Notes: generated by a model not told the origin, from the sequence alone. Positions 12,444-24,111 are shown, counted from the first letter of the stretch. The stretch is DNA of 64,000 nt from Aphelenchoides besseyi (GCA_024699855.1 JAMPIQ010000003.1:744001-808000); one strand, 5' to 3'. Program-made: numbers and translations.

Positions 12444-13629
12444 ATGGAGTCGCTGTCTCGTTATCTAAGTGCTTCTATTGCAAATGTAGACGATTGCATG
12501 TTGATACCAAAGGATTATGTCGACGGTCGTTATGTTTTTGTTTATGAATTAAATCGAAGAATCATGGATACCTGGCGCTCATCTTATGTTCACGTCTTTG
12601 ATATGTTTATTGAAAAACAATTGTGAGTTATCTTTGACTGTACATTGATATTTTTATTTTATAGTTCTTTCCCATTGTGGAACAGGAGTATCTATGACCG
12701 CCATTTGGTCCGTTTGGAAATCCTTAGTTATAAATGCGTACTCTTGTGTGTTTCGATGCCTGTTGGACACCGTTTCGAGTTTCATACTTTAGACTATGAA
12801 AATGAAAACAGCAAATTAACTGCTGTCGACTTCTACAACGCAAGCCCCACTGATTCATGTCGACTGGTTATCGATCGAGATCAATCAAAACTATTCATAC
12901 GCGAAAATGAGTTGATTAAAGTTTTTGATGTCAACACACAAAAATTTACAGTCAAACCAATTTGCGATTTCCATGTTTCCAACTGGAGAGACTTTTACGA
13001 AGTGCATTGGTACGACGATAAGATTTGGTTTTTTACCAGGATGAACGAAATAATTGAAAACAGGATTGCGTGTTTTGATGTTAAAAAGAGGAAAATCAAC
13101 GTTGTTGAGCTTACGATATCAAAGGAAATGCAGATCGAAGGCCGGGTAAGTGATTCCAAGCTACATGTGCCTAATTGACTTGCAGAAAAAGCACTGGTAT
13201 CATCAGAGATGGTGGAAAAACGAATTCTGTTACACGGTATTTACATACACACACTGCCATTGTCACGAGCACCAAAAATCCTCCACATTCACGGTTTTGA
13301 ATCTGCGAACAATGGATATTAAGAATTGGAAGTTTAAAGCTCATATTCCAGCGAACATTTTCTATCAAAACTACAACGAAAACGGCGAAAATCAAATCAT
13401 TTGTGAACAGCGAAAATATCATGTAGAAGAGCAGAAAAAAATAGACTACACAATTTACCGTATTCCCATACGGTTGGTTTAGTTTCATGATTACAAATAT
13501 CACACATATGCTTTTAGAGTACCGGATCAACTTTACTTGTTAGCTCTTGTTAAAGCACGTCCACACTTAAAACCCAAAGTAACAGAATCGTTTGCGAACA
13601 GGATCTCGAGTCAATTACATCATTTATGA
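12444..13629 (+). CDS. Uncharacterised protein with propeller-like repeats
   Basis: Four exons (about 12444-12622, 12664-13145, 13185-13474, 13519-13629) give a protein of roughly 350 residues. The middle resembles repeated beta-strand units of the kind seen in propeller or kelch-like proteins (for example L-F-I-R-E-N-E-L-I-K-V-F-D-V, then IWFFTRMNEI, then FTVLNLRTMDIKNW), but no signature motif confirms a family. No signal peptide or membrane segment is seen. A Cys/His-rich patch (YTHCHCHEH) precedes the last repeat. A damaged relative seems to lie at 38.6-39.1 kb, so this may belong to a lineage-specific family. Confidence 0.6.
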
Positions 13630-14079
13630 TTCGATTCACTTTTATTGTTCTCTTATACTAGTCGTCTGTCTAATATAGAAAAAAGGTTGTACAATTGTTT
13701 GGTCTTTTATTATGTAAAATCTTCTATCAGTGTGGTCGAAAATGTTCAACAAAATTTTTATGAACTCAGCACATCACATCGAACAAAACTTGAGATTTGC
13801 AGAAGATCGATCGTAAATTCCCCCAAATCTTACCAAGTTCGATGCAAAATTATCATGTAAAAATCAAGGTTTAATCGGTACGCCCATAGTCGTTTAGTTT
13901 TATAGTTAAGCGTTGACTAATCTCGTGATCATGTACGAACTAGTGAGTGGATTTTGTAGTTTTTAAATCTCAAATCGTCATTAGTTTACGTAACGCAATG
14001 TCATCTAGAGTCTAATTTTTATTTCAAAATCTAATTCCTTACAAAAAGAAATTGGTCTTCGTATCATCAGAAGTTCGCA
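13630..14079. other. Intergenic
   Basis: A 71-codon forward frame (13645-13860) is present but lacks domain, signal peptide or splice support, and I do not call it. The rest is AT-rich promoter and leader sequence of the receptor gene. Confidence 0.4.
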
Positions 14080-15294
14080 ATGAGCAATTCAGCAGGAGAT
14101 TACTCAACGGTTAATGTATCAACGGGTGTTTTTAACAAACTTTTCGGTGATCTGAACCGTGCGCAGCTACTTCGACTGAACAACATTTTCGCTTGGATTT
14201 TGGGTATTCTTCTTAACTTATTGCTCTTGTACATGATTAGATTTAATTCGTCAAAATCACTTCAACCCTACCGAAAAATGCTCGTCATTGGCACGTTCTC
14301 GGATCTCTTTCTTTTGTTCACAAATTTTATGTGTCAGAACGTAAGTCGGAAATCGTGATTCAAGTCTGGTTTTGGAGGTAACACGTATCGTTGATGGAAG
14401 TTATATTTTCATGTTCACTGGACCTGCAGCCATTCTACCACTGACCGCTCAATGGGTTTGTTTGACAATGCATATGTCGGTACCCAGTTTTGCATTGTGC
14501 ACTTTGTATTTCGAGTTTTGGTTTCGTTATTACATCGTCAAGAAGTAATGGGTGTTCGATCAATTACATTCATTTGTTCTTTACAGACGTTCTTATCCAT
14601 CTAACTACCAAGTTTACTGTCGTTTTTGTTCTATCTTAGCGATTTTCATTGCACTGGCTATGCTAGTTATCTACGACTATATCTTTTTCATCAACTCGTC
14701 TGTCAACTATCAGCAGATGTGGTACACGAACGCGACCGCATTGCCGATTATGGTCATCGATTTAAAGGTAAGTGAGTGAACAGTTGGGCGAATTTACGTA
14801 GACTTCAGAGAAATCCAGTGGCATTATTCGGACTCATCTGTCGTCGTATTTTGACTATTGGATTGTTATTTTTCATCATCGGTTTTTCGATCGCATCAAT
14901 ACGTATGATGAAACAAGGAACAGCAAATTTGAGTTTTAAATCGAAAACTCTGTTAAGTCAATACGCTAAAACGCTGGTTTTCAAGGTAACCGACACAAAC
15001 TCTTTAATCACATTCAGCGTTATTTAGACGGCAATACCAACTTTTTGTTACATCTTTCCAATTATTATCTTGACTTTTTTGACATTCGCGAAGATTGACT
15101 ATCCGCTGCTCGGTGTTCTCACGAACGTCTCTGTGGTCTGGTCGGCGGCTTTAAACTCGTTAAGTTCGTTGGTTTTCATCAAATGTTACAGAAATACGTT
15201 GGCAAACACCGTGAGATGTTTGTTGAGTTTGTGTGGACTAAGAAGCTCTCAAAATCGAACACAAATTACGATAATCATCCGCTTAACCGATTGA
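14080..15294 (+). CDS. Serpentine 7TM chemoreceptor-like GPCR (Srd/Str-like)
   Basis: Several exons (14080-14340, then blocks near 14381-14546, 14586-14768, a segment around 14800-14985 and 15029-15294) encode successive hydrophobic helices. TM1 is F-A-W-I-L-G-I-L-L-N-L-L-L-L-Y, followed by the SLQPYRKML loop, TM2 DLFLLFTNF, then five further segments. The helix/loop pattern, with P-Y-R after TM1 and a short basic tail, is that of nematode Srd/Str receptors; subfamily assignment is tentative. Such receptors usually sit in cilia of chemosensory neurons. A close paralogue follows 200 bp downstream on the same strand, which indicates tandem duplication. Confidence 0.75.
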
Positions 15295-15502
15295 TTACTG
15301 TTACAATAAGTTAGTTTTATTCGCCGACTCTTTTTATTCGTTTTGTTGTCATGTGAGTAAAACACCGGAGATCAAAAGAAAATGGTGTTGCATCTGTGCT
15401 TCTTAAAATACAAAATTATTCTGCTTAGGAAGTTTGTATCTGAGAGTCTGAGTTTAAAGGACTTTCTTCTTTACATATTCATTTCTCAAGTTAATAAGGA
15501 AA

Positions 15503-16651
15503 ATGAACATAACTATCAATCCTGAAGACAAGGCCACCGCTGTTAATCTCGATTCCAAAGTGATGGATGAGATATTTGCGATCAATTATCTTTCTGCCTT
15601 CTTATTGGGCATAATCTCGAATGTACTGTTTATTTACCTAATTCTTCGACGATCACCTCCAAATTTGCGGCCCTATTGTCCGATACTTTTGATTACCGCT
15701 TTCACGGACGGATTCGCTATACTGACGTTTGGTTTAGGGCAAATGGTACGAAGCATGCGATTTATGATAAGATCACATTTAGGATATGCGTATGATCGAT
15801 TACATTGGTCTTTTTGTACTTAAAGGACCCGCCAAATATCTTCCCGAGCTTGGGCAATGCATTGTTGTAGCATTGGTCTTGTTTAGTTTGGATTTAGAAG
15901 TTCTTATTCTTCTGCTAGAAAACTGGTTCAGATATCGATTTGTGAAAGCGTATCTTACAAATAACTTAATATTGATTAAAGTTCCATTTACAGAAAAAGC
16001 TCAGTGCCATTGAAACAACTTTTGTGTCGTGTTTTTATCATTTTGTTTGTATGTTCGCTTAAACTTCCGGTCCTTGTGTCCGATTATGTTTACTATCGAA
16101 AGGTCAATGACGACTATCGATCCTCATGGATACAAAAGAATGAGGATGCTAACTCGTATATCATGATTATACATTTCAAGATTAACTTCGCCTATCAATT
16201 ATACGGAGCTGCAATGATTGCAATGTTTTCGGGAGCTTCTCTGTTGTCTATTTGTCTTGCAACCTGGTCTGTCCGCATAATGAGGAAAGAAGTGACCAAC
16301 ATGTCCAAGAAGACAAAGGATCTATTGAGCCAGTTTACAAGAACCATTGTCCTGCGTGTGAGTTTTTCATTCCTTTAATTCATATCCTATTTCCAGTTGA
16401 TTTTATTTGAAATTACAAACGTTCTTCCAATTTTCATTAATCAGATTGCATGGTATATGGCCATAAACGCGACGAACATCAATGTCGCATCTTTGCTTCT
16501 GCATGTATGGTTGCCCACAATCAATTGCATATTCTCGATTGGATTCATTAAAGCCTTTAGACAGACCGTTTTCCATGGTCTACGATCAATTTCGCAAATC
16601 TTTAGATTACGATCTGAAAGTTTTGTTACAAGAGTTCATACTCTTAGCTAA
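15503..16651 (+). CDS. Serpentine 7TM chemoreceptor-like GPCR (Srd/Str-like)
   Basis: The ATG at 15503 opens an extracellular N-terminus with an NIT site. TM1 is F-L-L-G-I-I-S-N-V-L-F-I-Y-L-I-L, followed by an LRPY loop and TM2. Further exons (about 15823-15950, 15992-16358, 16397-16651) supply the remaining helices and a basic tail. Organisation, loop motif and exon pattern match the gene just upstream, so the pair arose by tandem duplication. The ligand is unknown. Confidence 0.75.
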
Positions 16652-17354
16652 TGCTGACTTCCCCTAACATAATCGGCAATGATGATGGTGATGATGGGGA
16701 GAAAGTGGACTTGACGATCGAACGCTCGTTATTCATTGTTGTCATCACTTATTGTTATTGTTCTATTTAATAAACCACACTAAATCTATCTGTCCTAAAA
16801 TTCGCTTTCGACAACAGCATATAAAATAATTACAATAAAGTTATTAACTTTGGTAGAAATTTTTTTTACATTTTTGCTTCAAATGTGGGTTCACATATTT
16901 TAGTCGTTACGCTTATTCTCTAATAGGTATATTAGCATTCTAGAAAGCTCAACTAATGAGCGTTACAACGGTATATAATACATGTCTCCAAAAAAGCTAT
17001 TCGCAGAGATACGATCGATGTAATGTCAAGTTTCTGATTTCTTGATTTCAGTGCATTTCACCAGTTAATTGTTGAAACACCATACAAGTAAGCGAACGGC
17101 AAAGCCGCGAGTTTTTCTGGTTTCCATTTAATTTTGTATTCTGAGGTTTGATCCCTAAGTTATAAGACGACACAATTGTTTGGTAGCAAACTAAATTTTG
17201 CAAGCTTTCTGGTATAAAGTAACTTTGTCATGTCCTACGTAATTATAGGTTCTTTTACTCGGGTACATTAGAGATGTTATAATGGAACTTCTTGAGCGTT
17301 TTATTTCAATTATAAATTAACAATGGTAACGAGACGAGTTGGTCATAATCATTC
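16652..17354. other. Intergenic, AT-rich
   Basis: Convergent 3' ends lie at both sides: AATAAA near 16768 belongs to the receptor, and a reverse-strand AATAAA near 17300 to the Gly-rich gene. A short GATGATGGTGATGAT stretch at about 16678 is a simple repeat. No gene is seen. Confidence 0.5.
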
Positions 17355-17758
17355 TTAGTTTCCGTCCATTCCTCCGAATCCGCCACCCATTCCTCCTTGG
17401 CCGCCGCCCATTCCTCCTTGGCCGCCACCCATTCCTCCTGGTCCACCGCCCATTCCTCCTGGTCCACCGCCCATTCCTCCTTGGCCGCCACCCATTCCTC
17501 CTTGGCCGCCACCCATTCCTCCTTGGCCGCCACCCATTCCTCCTGGTCCACCGCCCATTCCTCCTGGTCCTCCGCCACCGCCGCCGCCCATTCCTCCGCC
17601 GCGGCCGCCCATTCCTCCTCGTCCACCCTGATTTCTACCATTTTGCCGTTTGTGACTACGGGCAAGAGCTGCAAACATGTTAAATGAAAAAACACGTTCA
17701 ATTACTCACCAGTGCCGAGAAGAACAATCAGTAAAACGAAAAACAAAGTCAATCGCAT
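17355..17758 (-). CDS. Secreted Gly/Met-rich repeat peptide
   Basis: Exon 1 (17758-17710) encodes a signal peptide, M-R-L-T-L-F-F-V-L-L-I-V-L-L-G-T, too short to stand out as an ORF. A 41-nt intron joins it to exon 2 (17668-17355), giving A-L-A | R-S-H-K-R-Q-N-G-R. After this basic, dibasic-containing start the mature part is almost only GGMGGG[Q/P] heptads, repeated about ten times, ending GFGGMDGN. It resembles nematode glycine-rich secreted peptides linked to epidermal or antimicrobial defence, or to cuticle, by composition only. The repeat DNA makes copy number prone to expansion and to assembly error. Reverse-strand AATAAA near 17300 supports the 3' end. Confidence 0.8.
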
Positions 17759-18332
17759 GATTTTGGATGAGCACCAAAAGAATTGAAGAGTGAAGTGAAT
17801 CAGACGTTGCTGTGTCTTTGAAATCTTTCACTTTTTGCTTTTATACTTAAATTGAGTAACAGATCCAGATCGCTCGTTTGTTGTCTTATCTGCTTTTTTG
17901 ATTAACGAACCCAAATTTAGTCATACAAACATTTAAACTTAAGAGTTCACGACTAAAAGTTGTTAGTGCAGCTGTTTTCCACGCAAATGATCTCATTTAT
18001 TTATTCCGTTTTTAGTATGAGTAACGTTTTGTGGACGCGATGTTTGATTGTTCAGTTAGCAAAAGAGCACTTTATTGCTTTTCAGTTATCGTTTCAATTG
18101 TCCTTCAAGAACACCGTTTATGTTGCGAATGCAAAGAACTGACTAGTATCTAACTGACTTATTCGCTATGACGAGTTACAATCATACTGTAACTTACAAA
18201 GTGTATTTTTAGTCGAAACCAGTTGGAGTGTAAGAATTGTTTCAATAAACTACATTCATCCATCAGTTTGCAATTCTAAAAATCAAAATTAAAGAACGTT
18301 TTAAGCAATTCAATAACAAAACTTATGTCAAT
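17759..18332. other. Intergenic
   Basis: This contains the promoter of the Gly-rich gene (a TTTTATACTT element at about 17840 is TATA-like on the reverse strand) and the 3' flank of the reverse-strand receptor. No gene is seen. Confidence 0.4.
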
Positions 18333-19595
18333 CTAGCCGAGAAGGTTGTTCATAGTTGTAACGACGATCGTGCTTTTCGTTTGCTGAGACTTTTTGTAGT
18401 ATCCAAAAGTGATGAGTCGAAAGATAGCCGCTCGGTATGATCTGATAAATACGATAGTGACCAGAGGATTGAGAAAGGTGACGGAAAGAGTAAAAGTCGA
18501 AAGAAGGAGCGAGTAGATGACATTCGATTGACACCTCATGAACAACCACGGATAAATGAATGATGGAATCATGTTTGAAATGATTAGGATAAACGCCCTA
18601 AAACTGGTTATATTAAGCTTAAACGTAAATACACAGACATGGATATAATCAGTCGATCCATTGACTGATTCAATCTTTTCGTTCTTACAGATTTCATTGT
18701 CGCTGATCGACGCAAAATTCTTCGGATTGCAACGGCGCAAACGACAATCGAACTAAAACTGAAAAGGGACAAGAACGTAGGCGTGAAGGCAAGAACAGTT
18801 AATGGTTTGGGTTTCTGAAAACAGCACGCAATTTGTTTAATACTCAAACTTTCATACTAATATCTTCCCGATGATGTTTTCTTGCCGAATATTGAAACCA
18901 TAGTAGTTGAGTATGGCGGCAGAGTCTTCTCGGTCTTCAGAAGTCAGATCGTCCAAATTCGAGTTTATCATAACAAAACAGTGAAAACTTGAGAGCAGAA
19001 TGTAAAAGGTCAAGAAGCAATAAAGTCGTCGTCCAGAAGGTTGTTTGTTGCTGAAAAGATCATAAGCTCACTGAATGCTTAAACTTACTATTTCACCAAC
19101 AACCACCTGTAAACGAACTGAGAAATCACGATGTTCCAACTGAGAACAGTCAACATAGACATGAAAACGTACATCCAATAGACATAAGTTGGATGTTTAA
19201 CGTAGAATAATCCGGTGGGTAGAGGAAAGAGACGTTGATATCCAATAAAAATGTACTGCAACATCAAAAATGATTATCGATCAACGAAGACAACCTACTC
19301 GTCCGTGAAGAAAGTAAGTTGCGGCAAACAAAAAGTCAACAATTGAATTGCACAAAAGCAAGGGGCTGATCTTAATCGGTGAGTGTTGCAATTGTCTTAT
19401 TACCACAATAAGCAGAGCGTTCATGGCCATCGAAGTGAAAGAAAACAAAAGATTCCAATAGAATTGAACGACTGGAACAGAAACTCAACGGCTTATATTA
19501 CCGAACAAACCTCTTATTTGAGTGGTTAACTCCAAATCGTTGCCATATTGCAAAATGTTACGGTGAGTGGTTTCATCCAACTGAAAGCAATTCAT
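18333..19595 (-). CDS. Serpentine 7TM chemoreceptor-like GPCR
   Basis: The start at 19595 (M-N-C-F-Q-L-D-E) leads through about seven exons with introns of 40-50 nt. Hydrophobic helices are separated by short loops: TM1 F-T-S-M-A-M-N-A-L-L-I-V-V-I, TM2 NSIVDFLFAATYFL, TM3 near LTVLSWNIVISQFV, then Y-C-F-L-T-F-Y-I-L-L, T-V-L-A-F-T-P-T-F-L, M-I-P-S-F-I-Y-P-W-L-F, and TM7 L-N-P-L-V-T-I-V-F-I-R-S-Y-R. Helix order and the NPLVTI motif in TM7 fit nematode Sr superfamily receptors. It is more divergent from the two forward-strand receptors than those are from each other. Confidence 0.75.
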
Positions 19596-20038
19596 ACTCG
19601 AGATCTGCAATAAAATGAAAGAATTTCAATACTCCCTACAAAATGCAATTATTAAAAGTGTAAATAGAACTTCTGATCGACTTGACAAAGACCTTCAACT
19701 TCACACAATCATTAGCGAAAATTGTCCAATCAAACCACAATTCGCACGTGAGAAACGTTTTTAATGCCAATGGTGTGACCGTACATTTTACTAGAATACA
19801 AACCCTGCTTTAAATCCAAAAAATACCAATTTTTCATCGGCAATTGTTCTAATTCTTTATTGCAATTCAGTTTTCTCGTGAATTGGAAGGTCGAAAATGT
19901 TTACCTTTCGAACAGATTGAAGCATTAACAACATTTTTACTCAAGTTCTACTACAGTATCTTCCTCAGACACAAATACGATCTTTCAAAACACATCGACT
20001 CTCAAATTCCAATTGTCAGGAGCAAAAAAAGAAGGACT
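19596..20038. other. Intergenic
   Basis: Upstream region of the receptor and downstream flank of tRNA-Thr. A run of T on the tRNA strand just past its 3' end (20019-20032) would serve as Pol III terminator. No gene is seen. Confidence 0.4.
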
Positions 20039-20109
20039 GCCTCATAACGGAATCGAACCGTTGACCTTCTGTTTACTAGACAGACGCTCTGCCCCTGAGC
20101 CAATGAGGC
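20039..20109 (-). tRNA. tRNA-Thr (anticodon AGT)
   Basis: The reverse complement folds as a standard 71-nt cloverleaf. A 7-bp acceptor stem pairs GCCTCAT with ATGAGGC, the D arm is GCTC/GAGC, the anticodon stem is TCTGT/ACAGA with loop CTAGTAA (anticodon AGT), and the T arm is AACGG/CCGTT with loop TTCGATT. No intron is present and CCA is not encoded, as expected. A T-rich terminator follows. Confidence 0.95.
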
Positions 20110-20274
20110 GCACGTGTGAGAGAACAAAACTCCCGTTGAAGTCCCTACGTTCGTTCGCTCAGATCGAGTTGCGATGATCGGCGCTCGTACTCCCGTTCTT
20201 TTGATTGATAAGCGAAATCAACCAATCAAACGCTTTCCGTATGTTGTACGTTTATATTCTTGAAAAATCAACAT

Positions 20275-21342
20275 CTAAGATTTAGAAATTGTGCTCATTT
20301 GGCTTCTGGAGGTGACAATCACGACTTTTGTATTCGAAGTGAGTCCTATTCTTGAGCCATTGGAAGACAATCGTTTCGTGATCAAATAGCAAAAGGTAAT
20401 TCCTGTAAGTAGTGAATCTGTTGCCGTTAAACACAGATTGTAAGGTCCTAGTATGCTAAAAAAGTTTGAGTTCTCGTCATTTTGTTCTTGTCTCCTACTT
20501 TCCAAGACTGATTCCCACGACTGTAAAGCCCATTCCAATAAAAAACGGAGCTACGTTAAGAGAAAGTTCAGACAAACAAGCGGACAACGACATCAAATTT
20601 GCCTGAAAGTTTAGTTGAGCAAACAACCCCAACATCAAACCAACCCGTCGATAGTTCTGTTGCGCTCTTCGTTGGCGTCGTTGATGTTCGTTCATTTTGT
20701 ACATAAAAACGACACCCGAAATGACACTTACAACAGAAGCCAAAATTTTCGGTGCTATCAGTGCTTTTTCGGAAATAACTTTAAGAATGCAATTGATTTG
20801 AGCGCAATCTGAAAACCATTTGATCTTCGTTTCTTTTTGATTCACTCGCTTGTGCAGGTTGGAATTGTTTCGACCAGTGGAATAGTTCCGTAATAAAACA
20901 CTGACATCAAACAAACAAGAAGATTACAGCAAACCAAACGCCGTTGAGTTCGAGCATAATTGTGTGGCCATTTGAAGATCATTAGACGCTCGATGATCAG
21001 AAAAGAAACGGAAAATGATGTTACTGTCGATAGCGCTCGATACGGAAGACCCACCCAGAAAATGTAGGGTCCAAAGAATTGATCTAAACTTAACTATGTG
21101 CTTGTTCGTTTGCAACTAAAGTTACCGGACGTTCTTTTAGATATCAAATAAGCGGCTGAAAGCGCACCATTGAACGAAGTGCCCAACCAAAGAAGAATGT
21201 TGATTAGAAGAAGTTTCGAGCTTTTTTGTCGAACCAACTGAGAAGTTAAAATTTTCCAAAGCAAACTCGTAAATAAACAAAAAGCTATCGAAAAGATTAG
21301 AGATTGATAGGCATATTGGACAACAAAGATTGTTGGTAACAT
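20275..21342 (-). CDS. Serpentine 7TM receptor-like protein (Sra-like)
   Basis: Exons on the reverse strand give hydrophobic helices in order: F-V-V-Q-Y-A-Y-Q-S-L-I-F-S-I-A (TM1), LLINILLWLGTSFNGALSAA (TM2), VTSFSVSFLIIERLMI (TM3, followed by basic W-P-H-N-Y-A-R), LLVCLMSVFYYGTI (TM4), ISEKALIAPKILASVVSVI (TM5), LGLFAQLNFQANLMSLS (TM6) and a final NLCLTATDSLLTGITF (TM7) with a Ser/Thr-rich tail. The ERLMI plus basic loop after TM3 resembles Sra-type receptors. The first ATG in frame is 21342, but a short upstream exon cannot be excluded. Confidence 0.7.
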
Positions 21343-21998
21343 AACAGAAAATCGCAAGTCGATTCGCGATTTTAAGTGACATTTATGTAACCGATAGAAT
21401 TCTTTAATACCTGAAACTTTGTACTTCCCGATACAAAAACTTTTCTGATGAATGAACTACACTTTATTAACTGTAAATACATGACGTTCAAATTCTTTTA
21501 ACACACACCTACGAATATCTAAGTTGGTTGCTTTGATCGGTTAATGACACAACTGTTGCTCTTTATATGCGAGTTTTATCGTAGTTAGCCTCTGGCGATC
21601 ACAGAATAGTATCTTTAAAGTGATGTTTATAAACAAAGAAGTTTGAGATTTGTAACTCTACGTAACAAGAGATCAGGACGAAATTTGAAGGGAGAGCGTA
21701 TTTCCATGGAAGTCGAGACTTTTCACGTGGTATTCTAAGCGACCAATCTAAGATATTAGTGGAAAGAAGCCCAACTCCTTTTCACGAGTGTATTCGGTTC
21801 CAGGTTCTATTCCAAAACAGTTTCTGTTCACCATAGAGTTGACGCAACAGACGAGTCGACACAGCGATTGGTAGTCGTTTTTGTTGTTCGCCGTCTGATC
21901 GCGTGCAGACAATAAACAAACTCACTGGTTTTGGCGCGTTTATTCATGACTTTTATTGACGTTCATTTTTAGTTAACTTCTTCGCTTCACCTCTCAAA
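21343..21998. other. Intergenic, divergent promoter interval
   Basis: This lies between the reverse-strand receptor and the forward-strand HTH gene. No open frame of interest. TTTTTAGTTAAC near 21967 could be an acceptor for a leader exon. Confidence 0.4.
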
Positions 21999-22772
21999 AT
22001 GGACGAAAAACCTCCGACAAAACGTGTCTACAAAGCGACGGATCCGAAGACTCGTGCGTGTTTGTTCTTCGAATACAAACGTGGAGTGTCGGCCGCCGAT
22101 GCAACGGCTCACATTCAACAAGTTTTTGGTGTCGATTCGATTGGATTGGAATGTGCACGAAAATGGTATCAGAAGTGGCGATCTGGAAACGAGAACTTCG
22201 ATGAGACCCGAAGTGCTGGTGCAACTGATGCAGCGAATGATTCGAGTGCCGGCACTTCGACGGCTGAAGTCAAACCGAAGAAGCCACGAGCTCCACGAAA
22301 GAAAAAGTCGGATGAGGTCGCGAATCAACAAGCGGAATCGAGTGGTCTAACTGCGCCGAAGCAAGCGAAATTGGAGTCGATTGTCGACTTTGCTACCGAA
22401 GCTTCGAAGCCAAAAACAAAGAAGCCGCGAAAGAAGAAATCCGATCAACAACCGGTGCCGATGGAAGCCGTTCAGCCACAAGTTCAATCAATGGTTCCAA
22501 TGCAAGTGCAGAAGTTCGAAGCGACGCCGTTCGTTCAACTGCAACCTCTGACTCCGATGCAACAGTTCACTCACGAACAACAACCGTTGATGGCTCCCGT
22601 TCAAGAGTCCGAACACACGATCAAAGTCGAGATGAGTGAGTGCGGTTACTTGCAGCCGAAATTGGAGGCGATGGCCGAAGCAAACAAAGAAAACTCACAA
22701 ACCGAAGACGAGTGGGCAGATGCCGATCAGGAGCCCACTGTCGAAGCTGTCAATGTCGAAGATGAATGGTGA
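21999..22772 (+). CDS. Transposase-type HTH (HTH_48-like) fused to basic and Gln/acidic tail; candidate domesticated DNA-binding protein
   Basis: A single intact exon of 257 codons. Residues about 17-65 match the N-terminal helix-turn-helix of mariner/Mos1-type transposases: a first helix ending F-F-E-Y-K-R-G-V-S-A, then A.AHIQQVFG.DSIG, then A-R-K-W-Y-Q-K-W-R-S-G-N, the family's W..KFR.G spot. No DDE catalytic domain follows. Instead there are two near-repeated basic blocks (K-K-P-R-A-P-R-K-K-K-S-D and K-K-P-R-K-K-K-S-D), a Gln/Pro/Met-rich stretch, and an acidic C-terminus with two D/E-EW elements. No terminal inverted repeats flank it. AATAAA at about 22856 follows. A role as a DNA-binding transcription regulator is inference; it could also be a simple relic, but there is no frame damage. 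Confidence 0.75.
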   Translation: MDEKPPTKRVYKATDPKTRACLFFEYKRGVSAADATAHIQQVFGVDSIGLECARKWYQKWRSGNENFDETRSAGATDAANDSSAGTSTAEVKPKKPRAPRKKKSDEVANQQAESSGLTAPKQAKLESIVDFATEASKPKTKKPRKKKSDQQPVPMEAVQPQVQSMVPMQVQKFEATPFVQLQPLTPMQQFTHEQQPLMAPVQESEHTIKVEMSECGYLQPKLEAMAEANKENSQTEDEWADADQEPTVEAVNVEDEW

Positions 22773-23380
22773 TTCTCGTCTCATTTTTGTCTCTATTTCA
22801 ATTCACGCTTATTGTTCTCCAATTTTTGTGTGACGTTATTTCCATAAGTAATCAAATAAATTTGATGAGATTATGACTTGAGAATCATCTTATCGAAAAC
22901 AGGAAAGCATAAACTTCGAGTCTTCGACCAGCAAAGTAGTTGTTTGATCTCTTCTTATGAACGAACTCTTGTTTTGGAATCACGTTATTTTCTTAACAAA
23001 TCAAAGACTATCTTCTAGCCGTCTAAATATGTTGGTCTTTGACAACGTAAACGATCGAATGACTGTTGCTACTATCGATGAGCGAGTGTGAATAAGAGAA
23101 AAGTTCCAGAAAAAGCAGTCAAACGTCGACGAATTGAATTTTCGAGAACTTTGCGACTCGGAGGTTAGTCGTGAATTTGCTCATGAATTTCCGGAGTCGT
23201 AAAAACAGTTGCGAAAATCAGTTTATGTTCTCTTCTGAATTACACTTGTTATGATGGTATGACTGTGAAGTGTTTATGTTCTTATCGAAAATCCACAAGA
23301 TTAACATTCGTTCTGTTTGGTCAAGTTATTGATAAGCAAAATTATTCAAAATGAAAGACAACCGCGAGATCATAAACAAA
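22773..23380. other. Intergenic, convergent 3' ends
   Basis: 3' flanks of the HTH gene and of the next reverse-strand gene. No coding evidence. Confidence 0.4.
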
Positions 23381-24111
23381 CTAGATGTAGATAGAATAGA
23401 TTGCTGCCAAAGAAACAGCCATTGGCTCGCATATAAGAAAACAAAACTTTAAAGTATTGGAATATTTCTTCTCGCCTTCGTAGCAAACGTTCATGATTTC
23501 CAACACAATCCACGGAAGATAACAACCTACGCGAATGAAGAAACAAACTGCTTCTTTCTCAGCGCTCTAAATCCAATCTTTTAGTTATTTCGGATTGTCC
23601 AATTCTCACCTTAATCCATGCAGCGATGTCCAGCTCCAATATATCTTTGCGTAGATCATATTCTTTTTCGCTTGCAGCAGTTCGAATACCAACGACTTTC
23701 AACTCAAACAAGTTACCGGTGATGCTTTTGTCTTAAACATAAACCTAAAGCCTCTAATGAAAATCAAACTTACGAGGAGTTTTTAACTGCCCGACAATTA
23801 AGTAGGAGAACGTGAGGACAGCGATTGATCACAATTGAAGGACAACGATCCTTAACCCGAGATGCTGTGGATGTGAACAGAAGTCTGGAAGCCGCATAGG
23901 TCGAGAGTGTCTTCGAAAACAACTTTGACCGTATTCCTTGAAGTCGACAACCAACAGTTCGTTCTCTTTGATCAGCAAGCTCCAAGCAAGTCGGATCGAA
24001 GACCTTGAAAGCCGAGTAAAAACAAACGATTCGCAAACTTACGTGATGTCCCCCAACAGCATCAGAAGTCAGTACGAAGAAAAGGATCGAGAAATTCAGT
24101 TCCGTGATCAT
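23381..24111 (-). CDS. Hypothetical secreted protein
   Basis: The start at 24111 gives a signal peptide (L-N-F-S-I-L-F-F-V-L-T-S-D-A, cleavage near V-G-G). Four exons can be joined in frame: 24111-24052, 24012-23775, about 23726-23611 and about 23566-23381. The product has several Cys (DPTCLEL, VGCRL, DRCPS, INRCP, LLNC), an N-S-S site and a hydrophobic C-terminal stretch, so it is secreted or membrane-anchored. No family is recognised. The third acceptor (AAAAG) is unusual and was chosen only because it keeps the frame. Confidence 0.5.

Noticed and set aside
13645..13860. 71-codon forward ORF
   Set aside because: AT-rich, no signal peptide or domain, no splice support; expected by chance in a 64-kb window.
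17397..17640. CRISPR-like array
   Set aside because: The repeats are coding heptads of 21 nt with no unique spacers, in a eukaryotic gene.
17306..17701. Alternative frames over the Gly-rich repeat (E-E-W-A-A, H-S-S-L-A, R-R-P-F-L-L-G repeats)
   Set aside because: Shadows of the same DNA repeat. Only the Gly/Met frame joins to a signal-peptide exon.
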